Shown here: in pieces, positions 1 to 7,376 of the stretch
Position numbering within the stretch: position 1 is the first letter of the stretch
Layout of the letters: each line of letters begins with the position of its first letter
Origin: UBA822 sp036336795
GTDB taxonomy: Bacteria > Gemmatimonadota > Gemmatimonadetes > Longimicrobiales > Gaopeijiaceae
Assembly: GCA_036336795.1 (NCBI GenBank)
Contig: JAYZFL010000017.1
Coordinates: forward strand, 1-40,137
Reading direction: 5' to 3'
Length of the DNA: 40,137 nt
The notes under the pieces: model-generated
Told to the model about the DNA's origin: nothing
Databases searched by the model: none
The model's input: the letters and a program-made list of their open reading frames with translations, nothing else
Made by a program: the position numbers and the translations under genes

Positions 1-902
1 TCTGGATCAGGGATGAACGCGATGATGCGACCGTCGGTGACGCTCGCAATGCGGATGCCCCGGCTATAGCCTTCGTTTGAGCGCGAATTTGATTCAGAAT
101 CTGCCACGTAGATCATGTCGTGTTGGTCGATGAACACGCCGCTCGCCCGCCCGAATTGGAACCAGTCCTTGATGAAATTTCCCTCCTGGTCGAAGATCTG
201 AATCCGGCGATTGCTCCGGTCTCCGACATAGAGAAGGCCCTGGGAGTCCATCGCAAGCGCATGGGGCGTTCTGAATTGACCTGGATTCGATCCGGTTTCT
301 CCCCACTCCTTGGTATAGGTTCCGTCTCCTTCGAACTTGACGATCCGGTTGTTTCCATCCCGAGGGTGCCCGTCCGCTACAAAGACGCTCCCGTTTGGAG
401 AGACCAAGACGTCATTCGGCTGGTCAAAAACGTTCTGGCCTTTACCGGCGACGCCTGCTGTCCCCAGGCTCATGAGTAGTTGGCCCTCCGGTGTGAATTT
501 GTGGACCTGATGGCCTCTGGCTCCGTCGCCCCGGGCGTCCGCAATCCACACGTTGTCGTCGTGATCCACGAAGATGCCGTGAGGCCACACGATCAGACCT
601 GCACCCCAGCTTGTGAGGATGTTGCCGTCGGGATCGAACAAGAAGACGCTGTCTAAGTGGTCCTGACCTACGCAACTGTTCTGCCCGCACCGTTCCGCGA
701 CCCAGATGTTTCCACTCCCGTCACGGGCAGGGAACACCGCGCTTGTGGAGCCCCACTCTCTCCCCGGAAGCTCCGAGGCCCACCCTTCGTCCACGAGATA
801 AGGGTTGGGCGAGCTGTTTTGGGCAATCACTCCTCCCACGAGTGCAACGCTAGCGGTGATTGCGACTAGAAGCGAAACGATGAATCGAACTGACTGCGGC
901 AT
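1..902 (-). CDS. Exported NHL-repeat beta-propeller protein, PAL-like (3' end cut by window edge)
   Basis: The frame is open from an ATG at 902 to the left edge, about 300 codons with no stop, so the C-terminus lies outside the window. A GGAGGG ribosome site sits 7 bases upstream of the ATG. Residues 1-28 look like a signal peptide ending in VIAQ. The rest shows repeated NHL-type blade motifs: GNIWVAE, DNVWIADARGD, GSVFVADGH, GLLYVGDRSNRRIQIFDQEG and DMIYVADSES, each followed by an 'I/V-x-K/I-F' strand. Such exported propellers are often annotated as peptidyl-alpha-hydroxyglycine alpha-amidating-lyase-like, but the activity is unproven outside eukaryotic PAL. The motifs make the fold secure; the substrate is unknown. 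It is divergent from the heme protein at 1234. Confidence 0.85.
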   Translation of the reverse strand, partial: MPQSVRFIVSLLVAITASVALVGGVIAQNSSPNPYLVDEGWASELPGREWGSTSAVFPARDGSGNIWVAERCGQNSCVGQDHLDSVFLFDPDGNILTSWGAGLIVWPHGIFVDHDDNVWIADARGDGARGHQVHKFTPEGQLLMSLGTAGVAGKGQNVFDQPNDVLVSPNGSVFVADGHPRDGNNRIVKFEGDGTYTKEWGETGSNPGQFRTPHALAMDSQGLLYVGDRSNRRIQIFDQEGNFIKDWFQFGRASGVFIDQHDMIYVADSESNSRSNEGYSRGIRIASVTDGRIIAFIPDP

Positions 903-1233
903 ACGACCCTCCGACCCAGAACAAGAACTCCTCCTCACCTACTTTAGGATAGGAGGTAACCGCCATTCAAGACAGGCAGATGGACGCTACTTGTGGCTTT
1001 GCAAGGTCCGCTTTCATTTTATCAATGATAGCCGACTGCTTTCGTCGACCCGATGTGAAGATTTTATGCTTGGTTTAGTACGCTCCGGCATGCTGGGTGG
1101 CGGCCAGTTCTGCTAGGACGGTTGGTGGGAACCAGTTTGTGGGGTGATGCCTTTCAGGATGAGGGGTTTAGTTCAAGATTGACACGGCCGTGCCGAAGAA
1201 TCGGAGTCCCATGACACAGCAGAGGCAAATAGC
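903..1233. other. Intergenic region between divergent genes
   Basis: These 331 bases separate two divergent exported-protein genes and must hold both promoters. I see no convincing -35/-10 pair; the TTGACA at 1179-1184 has no matching -10. A tiny ATG frame at 1211-1237 (8 codons) overlaps the GTG start of the next gene through GTGA, which could be chance. No RNA gene or repeat was seen. Confidence 0.5.
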
Positions 1234-2526
1234 GTGAGGAATCTCATAACCTGGGTCCTACTGCTCACGGCAGTGGTGCTTTGTCTGCCTGAGACTGAAC
1301 TCGAGGCCCAGGGGCTACGCTACGACCGCGAGTATCCAGTCATGCGGTACTCAACCCGCAATCCCATGGATCGCGTGACGGAACTCCAGCGGATGATCGC
1401 GAGAGGCCAGGCCGAGTTGAACTTCGAGCCAGATCGAGGATATTTGGCCTCCCTTCTCAACTTATTAGATGTGCCTGTTTCCTCACAGATGCTCGTATTC
1501 TCGGGAACGAGTCTCCAGCCGAGACTCATATCCGCGAATAAGCCTCGAGCTATCTATTTTAGGGATGATGTCTATGTCGCATGGTTACAGGGAAGCGACC
1601 TTCTTGAGATTGCTGCACTTGATCCAAACCTCGGGCCTGTCTTCTATACGCTCCGCCAAGAGGAGAGCGACACACCTGACTTCCAGCGCCATACGGGCTT
1701 CTGCCTCGAGTGCCATGATACCTACAGCCTCACTGGAGGAGGGGTCCCCCGCTTCCTGATCGGGTCCGGTCCGACCGACGCAAGGGGCCGGTCCGCCATT
1801 CACGGGAGTTGGATGTTGACCAGTGATCAGACCCCTTTGAGCCAGCGCTGGGGTGGTTGGTACGTGACGGGCACCCACGGCGATCAGCTCCATTCAGGTA
1901 ACGTCGTCGTTCGGCCTCCTGATGAGCTTGGCCCGTCGGACGATGCGACAAACGGTAACCGAACGGACCTCGTCGGGTTGCTTGATACGGATCCTTATCT
2001 GTCTGGGCACAGTGACATCGTCGCTCTTATGGTGGTCGAGCATCAGATTTCCTTGCAAAACCTCCTGACCAGAGTGAACTGGGAGGCTCGCACCCTCCTA
2101 GATGAGCAAGCTGAGCAACCCGACCGTGAAATTGCGGCGATTACAGAGCCCTTGGTTCGAGCGATGCTCTTTGTGAATGAGGCTAGGCTCACTGGTCCGA
2201 TTTCCGGCACGTCCAGCTTCCGTTCAAACTTTGAAAGTCGAGGGCCCTGGGATGGAGAAGGGCGCTCGCTCCGGCACATGGATTTGACCAGTAGGCTATT
2301 TAAGTACCCGATGAGTTTCCTTATCTATTCGGAGGCTTTCGACGCGCTTCCGGGCGAGGTAAAGAACCAGGTGTTCCACCGGGTGTGGGAGGTGCTGGCC
2401 GGCGTTGACCGAAGTGTACGGTTTGATCACCTGTCGGTGATGGACCGAAGCGCTATTCTCCAGATTTTGCGGGATACGAAAGGGGACTTTGAGCGGTGGC
2501 TGGATGAAAACCGGGCGAGCCTTTGA
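1234..2526 (+). CDS. Exported protein with one c-type heme motif (CxxCH)
   Basis: 430 residues with a GTG start. Residues 1-26 form a signal peptide ending in LEAQ. A single CLECH heme c attachment site lies at residues 157-161 (Cys157, Cys160, His161), followed by a glycine-rich turn and PRF. The segment before it (about 84-145: SSQMLVFSGTSLQ, RAIYFRDDVYVAWLQG, DPNLGPVFYTL) matches a conserved block I recall from poorly described cytochrome-like proteins of Planctomycetes, Acidobacteria and Gemmatimonadota. A probable periplasmic one-electron carrier or heme enzyme is an inference. No distal Met ligand can be assigned with confidence. It lies 14 bases upstream of the amidase gene and is probably co-transcribed with it. 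The ribosome site is weak. Confidence 0.75.
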   Translation: MRNLITWVLLLTAVVLCLPETELEAQGLRYDREYPVMRYSTRNPMDRVTELQRMIARGQAELNFEPDRGYLASLLNLLDVPVSSQMLVFSGTSLQPRLISANKPRAIYFRDDVYVAWLQGSDLLEIAALDPNLGPVFYTLRQEESDTPDFQRHTGFCLECHDTYSLTGGGVPRFLIGSGPTDARGRSAIHGSWMLTSDQTPLSQRWGGWYVTGTHGDQLHSGNVVVRPPDELGPSDDATNGNRTDLVGLLDTDPYLSGHSDIVALMVVEHQISLQNLLTRVNWEARTLLDEQAEQPDREIAAITEPLVRAMLFVNEARLTGPISGTSSFRSNFESRGPWDGEGRSLRHMDLTSRLFKYPMSFLIYSEAFDALPGEVKNQVFHRVWEVLAGVDRSVRFDHLSVMDRSAILQILRDTKGDFERWLDENRASL

Positions 2527-2540
2527 TGTGAGGAGAATCC

Positions 2541-4154
2541 ATGTGTTCTAGGGTGACATCGATGTTGTGCCTCTTGTGGGTTTTGCAGGGTTGTTCCTAT
2601 ACGAGCGCTCCCGCGCCTGCCGTTTTCCCGGCTCCGAACAGGACTATCGATGTAGTAGAACTCACGACCAAACAGATTCAGGCAGCGTACGCGGCCGGAG
2701 AGTACACTGCTGTAGAGCTCACTCAAGCGTTTCTGGATCGCATCGAGCTTCATGAGGGGCACTACAATGCCATGATCTCAATGAATCCCGATGCTCTCGC
2801 CGTTGCGGCGGCGCTGGACCGGGAGTACGCATCCGGGCGATTGCGCAGCCCGCTCCACGGCGTTCCGGTTGTGATCAAGGATAATCTGGACTATAGCGGC
2901 CTCGTGACTACCGCTGGATACTCCGGATTCAGCGCGGCTACGGGCGGCGTCGACATGATTCCGAGTGATGACGCAGCGGCCGTCGAGCGACTGCGTGATG
3001 CAGGAGCGATCGTCTTGGGCAAGACGAACCTGCCGGACTTCGCAGGTGACGGTACGCGTACAAAAAGCTCGGTAGCAGGGGTGACTCTAAACGCCTACGA
3101 CGTAACTCGGGCACCGGGGGGCTCGAGTGGGGGTACGGCGACCGCTGTAAACGCAAGCTTCGCTGTCCTCGGATTGGGGACGGAGACAGGCGGCTCAATT
3201 CAAAACCCGGCCGCCGCACAAGCGCTAGTGGGGGTTAAGCCGACATTCGGATTGGTGCCACTGGAGGGTGTTGTCCCGATCAGTGGCACCTATCTCGACG
3301 TAGTAGGGCCTATGGCTAAGACCGTGTACGATGCTGCGGTCACGTTGGATGTCCTTGCTGGACCGACCCAAGAAGACCTCGCCACTTACGCTTCGGTCGG
3401 TCACATGCCTAAAGGGGGCTATGCCGCGCAACTGAGCACGTCGGCCCTCCAAGGTAAGCGGTTCGGCTTAGTGGGATCGGGCTGGCGAGAGCAGTGGCTC
3501 CCACTAGCACGGGAGACCGAGGTTCTATATGAGCGAGCCATAGCGCAGTTAAGGGCCCAGGGAGCGCAGGCTGTGATGGATCCTTTCATGAACAGTGAGT
3601 TCGTTCAGCTGTATGGAGAACGCCCACGCGTGCCGTCGGTGGGTTCCCATGACATGCTCGTCTACCTACAGGGATTGGGAGACGGTGCCGCCTTCAACAG
3701 CATTGAGGAGTGGGAGGTGCTCACCGGCCAAGATTTCCGGGGTCGCCGCGACCGTCAACCGCCCACGAGGCCGAGCGCCACGGAGGAGGGTGACTCCTAT
3801 CAGGCCTGGCGTAGAGACATCCGCGGGCTCTTTCGGGCGGTTCTCGAAATATACGACCTCGACGGACTATTCTTCCCCCAAGGGGGAGCGCCCATCCGTG
3901 ATTTGGTCGAGGATCCAGAGCGCCCGGATTTCAGCCCCAATAACCATCCCGAGCTTCCGAGCAACATTATCAACGAATTGGGCGTGCCCGTTGTCACAGT
4001 CCCCTTCGCCTACTATGACGACGGAACGCCGTTCGTCCTCGCCTTGATCGGGGACATGTGGACCGAAGCGGATCTGCTGGCATATGCTTACGACTTTGAG
4101 CAAGCTACAACAGCGCGCATCCCGCCCAAGCTCACAGCAAGAGAGAGACGCTGA
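2541..4154 (+). CDS. Amidase-signature-family amidase, lipoprotein
   Basis: 537 residues. ATG at 2541 with AGGAG about 8 bases upstream. Residues 1-18 are a lipoprotein signal with lipobox LQGC (Cys18), so the enzyme is probably anchored in the envelope. The amidase-signature catalytic triad is visible: Lys113 (VVIKDN), cis-Ser195 (APGGSSGG) and Ser219 (ETGGSI), with the standard 24-residue spacing between the two serines. Family members hydrolyse carboxamides to the acid and ammonia. GatA is a relative, but no gatB or gatC is nearby and the protein is exported, so tRNA amidation is unlikely. The substrate is unknown. It sits between the heme protein and the DUF1028 gene, among other exported amide-bond hydrolases. 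Confidence 0.9.
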   Translation: MCSRVTSMLCLLWVLQGCSYTSAPAPAVFPAPNRTIDVVELTTKQIQAAYAAGEYTAVELTQAFLDRIELHEGHYNAMISMNPDALAVAAALDREYASGRLRSPLHGVPVVIKDNLDYSGLVTTAGYSGFSAATGGVDMIPSDDAAAVERLRDAGAIVLGKTNLPDFAGDGTRTKSSVAGVTLNAYDVTRAPGGSSGGTATAVNASFAVLGLGTETGGSIQNPAAAQALVGVKPTFGLVPLEGVVPISGTYLDVVGPMAKTVYDAAVTLDVLAGPTQEDLATYASVGHMPKGGYAAQLSTSALQGKRFGLVGSGWREQWLPLARETEVLYERAIAQLRAQGAQAVMDPFMNSEFVQLYGERPRVPSVGSHDMLVYLQGLGDGAAFNSIEEWEVLTGQDFRGRRDRQPPTRPSATEEGDSYQAWRRDIRGLFRAVLEIYDLDGLFFPQGGAPIRDLVEDPERPDFSPNNHPELPSNIINELGVPVVTVPFAYYDDGTPFVLALIGDMWTEADLLAYAYDFEQATTARIPPKLTARERR

Positions 4155-4270
4155 CACAGGGCCGATCAAGTCAGAGGGCAGCCAGATTTATCGGGCTGTG
4201 AGCGATCGCCACTGTGTTGTCTTGCGCTTCACGTCCACCGCAAAGGATCTTGTCGACCAGATCTGACCCA

Positions 4271-4286
4271 GGATGATCGATCATCC
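4271..4286. promoter_or_regulatory. Perfect 16-base palindrome before the DUF1028 gene
   Basis: GGATGATCGATCATCC is its own reverse complement and ends 19 bases before the preferred ATG at 4306. A smaller inverted repeat (GATCT 4246-4250 / AGATC 4259-4263) lies just upstream. It could be an operator for a dimeric regulator or an mRNA hairpin near the ribosome site. No regulator can be named. Confidence 0.4.
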
Positions 4287-4293
4287 ACCATCA

Positions 4294-4299
4294 GGGGGA
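4294..4299 (+). promoter_or_regulatory. Ribosome-binding site deciding the DUF1028 start
   Basis: GGGGGA lies 6 bases before the ATG at 4306. The upstream in-frame ATG at 4273 has no comparable site and sits inside the palindrome, so 4306 is preferred. Confidence 0.6.
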
Positions 4300-4305
4300 A
4301 TCGTT

Positions 4306-5145
4306 ATGAATCGTTCCAATTTTCAGTTCTTTCGAACAGGGGCCTGCGTGGCGCTGCTAGCTATTGTTTTGATGCCTGTTTATCTGTCTGCTACTTGGTC
4401 CGTAATAGCTGTGGACGCACGGACTGGCCGTGTGGTGGTCTCCTCTGCCACGTGCGTGCCGCAGTCCCGGCTTATCGGGTTTCCAGCCGAAGGACTGATG
4501 GATATCCAGGCCATCGTTGTCCCAGGGATCGGTGTTGCAGCGGCACAGGCCGGTGTGGATCGAAGCCGGGTTAACCAGCGACTCATCTACGCGGAGATGA
4601 AGAACGGCACAGACCCTGCCGACATTCTGGAGATGCTTAGCGATGACCCCGATTATCAGCGGCGTCAGTTTGCGATCGTAGACCTCCAGGGCCGGATGGT
4701 TGGGTTCTCCGGCGAGGGCAACAGTGCAGCTTCCCTGTCAGTGCAAGGCCGTATCCCGCATGAGGAGATTTATTTTTCCATCCAGGGCAACATCCTTGCT
4801 TCGAACGATGTGGTGTACGACGCTGTAAGGCGCTTCATGAGCGCGGAAGGCACACTCACGGACCGAGTCATGGCCGCCATGGAAGGCGCTGACGAGGCTG
4901 GCGGTGACGTCCGCTGTACCTGCGAGACCGATCCTGTGCCTGCGGCCCCCTGCCATGGACGGAACGCTCACGTTGCCTACATCCTCGCGGCTGACTCCAC
5001 CGATCCCGAGGGCGACAGTTTCAACAATGGCGACTACGCCATGTACATAAACGTAACCGACGATAACATCGAGTCGCACGAGAACGGGAATCCTGTAATG
5101 ACGCTTCGGCAGCGGTACGAGGCTTGGAAGGCCGCTGGGAGGTGA
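4306..5145 (+). CDS. Exported DUF1028 (Ntn-hydrolase-fold) protein
   Basis: 279 residues from the ATG at 4306; an in-frame ATG at 4273 would add 11 residues. Residues 1-29 are a signal peptide ending in YLSA, directly followed by TWSVIAVDARTG, the characteristic start of DUF1028 domains. DUF1028 is placed in the N-terminal-nucleophile hydrolase clan. Cleavage after Ala29 would leave Thr30 as the new N-terminus, where an Ntn nucleophile belongs. The remaining DUF1028 features are present: a PGIGVAAAQAG segment near 78-90, a conserved R-Q-F/AIVD strand, and QGNIL in mid-domain. The C-terminal third has a Cys cluster (CTCET..., APC) and a DPEGDSFNNGDY segment. Substrate unknown; some family members are annotated as peptidase-like without proof. 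It follows the amidase gene by about 150 bases. Confidence 0.85.
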   Translation: MNRSNFQFFRTGACVALLAIVLMPVYLSATWSVIAVDARTGRVVVSSATCVPQSRLIGFPAEGLMDIQAIVVPGIGVAAAQAGVDRSRVNQRLIYAEMKNGTDPADILEMLSDDPDYQRRQFAIVDLQGRMVGFSGEGNSAASLSVQGRIPHEEIYFSIQGNILASNDVVYDAVRRFMSAEGTLTDRVMAAMEGADEAGGDVRCTCETDPVPAAPCHGRNAHVAYILAADSTDPEGDSFNNGDYAMYINVTDDNIESHENGNPVMTLRQRYEAWKAAGR

Positions 5146-5460
5146 CGACCAATAATGTCCTCTTCCCAATTGTAGATTTCTTGGGTGGCTTTCCCTTAGG
5201 GGTGGACAGCTCCCCGACATCCTGATTTGCAGGCGCTTGCCCTCCAGCAGGCCCTGGTGGATTTGACGGTGCTGAGAGCCCTCCGGTGGAGATTGACCCA
5301 TTGGAGGGCTCTCCAACTATGTGCCGAGGATCGTTAGAAAGCCGCCTACTCCTGCGACGATCTTTCCCCATAATGATTCGTGTCGATCACCCATGCCCTG
5401 ATTCTGCCCCTGTCCCGCTCAGGCCCAGTATAGCGGGTAGGGGTCCCGCGCCGGCCTGTC
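5146..5460. other. Intergenic region between convergent genes
   Basis: These 315 bases separate the 3' ends of the DUF1028 gene (+) and the M20D gene (-). The only structure I can support is the 11-base-pair hairpin at 5274-5313. No plausible reading frame with a ribosome site, RNA gene or repeat family was seen. Confidence 0.5.
5274..5313. terminator. Hairpin between convergent genes, likely bidirectional terminator
   Basis: GAGAGCCCTCC (5274-5284) pairs perfectly with GGAGGGCTCTC (5303-5313) across an 18-base loop. It lies between converging genes, where a shared terminator is expected. No U-tract follows on either strand, so classic intrinsic termination is uncertain. Confidence 0.5.
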
Positions 5461-7140
5461 TCAGTCACTCCCACGTGGCCCGTTCTTCTCAGTGTTATTG
5501 CCATCTTGTACTGCACCCGGTCCGTCTTCCTCAGTGATCGGCTTGTCCCTCACGGTCGGATACTCGATTCCGAGTTGCTCCAGGTACGTCTCGTACCGAT
5601 CAGGGTCGTAGTAAAAGGGCTCCATCAGCGGCCGCCAGCGCTCCATGAGCTCGGCGTTGAGGAAGATCGCCGGCTCGTCGGTCTCCGAGATGAAGGGGAT
5701 GTAGTCCTGCTCCTCCAGCTGCACATCGTTGAAGTACGTCCACGCATCCTCGATGATCTCAGGCCGCAGGAATAAGTCGAGGAGAGTGAGGGCCTGTACC
5801 TTGGCCCCGGCCAGCGTGCCCTTGTGAGCGACGGGGGTGGCCATCGCGATCCCGTTCGCCCAGTTGTGTCCAGGTCCGCCGGGCATGTTGGCGGGGTAGC
5901 GTAGCGTCACGGTCGGCATGTTCCAGGAGATGTCACCGATGTCGTCGGAGCCACCGCCCAGAGACTGGGAAAGGTCGACTGGTCCCCTGAGCTCCGGGAT
6001 GGAGTCCGAAAGACCTCGCTCCTCTTGCCCCATCTCGCGCTGCAGCCCGTTGGCCATCGTGATGTCGTCATCGGTCCAATCGGGCAGGCCGACGCGCTGG
6101 ATGTTCTCGTAGGTCACCTCGGCGACCGGCTTGCTGAAGTGCCGGCTCCACGCCGAGCCCACGATCTGGATCGTGTCGATCTCCGTGCCCGTCATGAGTG
6201 CGGCACCCTCCGCCATCAGGATGGCGGCGTCGTACTGCTCTTTGGTCAGCGTGTAATCCTTCTCGCGAAAGTAGAACCAGATTTTGGCATTTTGTGGGAC
6301 CACGTTGGGCTGGTCGCCACCCTCGACGATGATGTAGTGGGATCGCGCCGCCGGGCGCAGGTGCTCACGCTTGTACTCCCACGCCTGGGCCAGGAGCATC
6401 ACTGCGTCCAGCGCCGATCGGCCCCGCCACGGGGAACCCGCGGAGTGCGCTGTCTCACCCGTGAAGCTGAACTGCGCGGAGATCAGTGCATTGCCGCCGC
6501 TCTGCCCCCATGTCATGCCGAAGTTGTTGGACACGTGCGTGAAGAGGTTAACGTCCACTCCCTCGAATACACCATCCCGAACAAAGAAGGCCTTCGATCC
6601 CAACTGCTCCTCGGCGATACCCGGCCAGATGAGTAGCCTGCCAGGGATGTTGTCCCGCTCCATGATTTCCTTTACAGCCAGAGCAGCAACGATGTTTACA
6701 GCCTGGCCAGAGTTATGCCCTTCGCCGTGTCCAGGAGCCATCGAAAGGATGGGATCACGGTACGCTACACCGGGCTTTTGGTTCGACTGTGGGATCCCGT
6801 CGACGTCGGATCCCATGGCGATGAGGGGGCCACCCGAACCCCAGCGCGCAGTCCAGGCACTCGGCATGCCGGCCACACCCAACTCGATCTCGAAGTCGTT
6901 GTCCTCCAAGATGCCAGTCAGGTATCTCTGGGTCTCAAACTCCTGCATCCCCAGTTCTCCGAAGGAGAAAAGTTTATCTACAATCACCTGCACAAGCTTT
7001 GCCCGGTCCTCTACCAGCTCAAGAGCCTCGGCCTTCAGGGATTCCAGCCGCGGATCGGTGTTTTGGGCAGCGAGTGAAGTGGGGTCAACGAGTACAAACA
7101 CGAGCGTCGTGGCTAACGCTATAACGCGGAACAGGTGCAT
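5461..7140 (-). CDS. Exported M20D-family amidohydrolase (AbgB-like)
   Basis: 559 residues. ATG at 7140 with GAAGGAGA about 8 bases upstream. Residues 1-25 are a signal peptide ending in SLAAQ. Metal-binding features of M20 peptidases are visible: His138 in GHGEGH, the acidic pair Glu177-Glu178 (GIAEEQLG), His202 in FTHVSNN, and a late GGPGHNWANG motif near the C-terminal part of the catalytic domain. The order and the tail resemble AbgB, the p-aminobenzoyl-glutamate hydrolase subunit, and related amidohydrolases. An inserted dimerisation domain is expected around 215-330 (GETAHSAGSPWRGRSALDAV at its start). The protein is longer than cytosolic M20D enzymes (about 390-480) because of the signal peptide and a polar tail. 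Probable role: periplasmic hydrolysis of N-acyl or peptide-like amides. Exact substrate unknown. Confidence 0.87.
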   Translation of the reverse strand: MHLFRVIALATTLVFVLVDPTSLAAQNTDPRLESLKAEALELVEDRAKLVQVIVDKLFSFGELGMQEFETQRYLTGILEDNDFEIELGVAGMPSAWTARWGSGGPLIAMGSDVDGIPQSNQKPGVAYRDPILSMAPGHGEGHNSGQAVNIVAALAVKEIMERDNIPGRLLIWPGIAEEQLGSKAFFVRDGVFEGVDVNLFTHVSNNFGMTWGQSGGNALISAQFSFTGETAHSAGSPWRGRSALDAVMLLAQAWEYKREHLRPAARSHYIIVEGGDQPNVVPQNAKIWFYFREKDYTLTKEQYDAAILMAEGAALMTGTEIDTIQIVGSAWSRHFSKPVAEVTYENIQRVGLPDWTDDDITMANGLQREMGQEERGLSDSIPELRGPVDLSQSLGGGSDDIGDISWNMPTVTLRYPANMPGGPGHNWANGIAMATPVAHKGTLAGAKVQALTLLDLFLRPEIIEDAWTYFNDVQLEEQDYIPFISETDEPAIFLNAELMERWRPLMEPFYYDPDRYETYLEQLGIEYPTVRDKPITEEDGPGAVQDGNNTEKNGPRGSD

Positions 7141-7316
7141 CCGTAAGTCTCCTTCAGCAGTTCAAGCGGCACCATGCCAAGCCAGCCGATTCTCATTTGA
7201 AAGGATGAGGATGGGCTATGGCTCGTGGTTGAGCAACAGGAAAGATTGTTCTCTGGACTGATGCCCCCCCTTGCGTATGGGTATCGAGCGACGACACCAT
7301 GCGGTGGTCTTGGCGT

Positions 7317-7337
7317 CACACTGCCAAATTCAGTGTG
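7317..7337. promoter_or_regulatory. Inverted repeat upstream of the PQQ dehydrogenase gene
   Basis: CACACTG (7317-7323) and CAGTGTG (7331-7337) form a perfect 7-base inverted repeat around a 7-base spacer, 39 bases before the dehydrogenase ATG. The spacing suits a dimeric regulator in a divergent promoter region. A weak -10-like TAACAT follows shortly downstream. Regulator unknown. Confidence 0.35.
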
Positions 7338-7376
7338 CAGTTGTAACATTCTTGTCTCGAGCCAATAGGTATCGAT

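Noticed and set aside
805..1116. Plus-strand 103-codon frame over the start of the propeller gene
   Set aside because: It is antisense to a gene with a good signal peptide and ribosome site, and the product has no family resemblance.
1179..1184. TTGACA as a -35 box for the heme-protein gene
   Set aside because: No -10-like hexamer occurs at 16-18 bases downstream.
6371..7261. 296-codon plus-strand frame opposite the M20D gene
   Set aside because: The minus strand encodes a complete enzyme with metal ligands; the plus frame is Ser/Pro/Arg-rich and typical of an antisense shadow.
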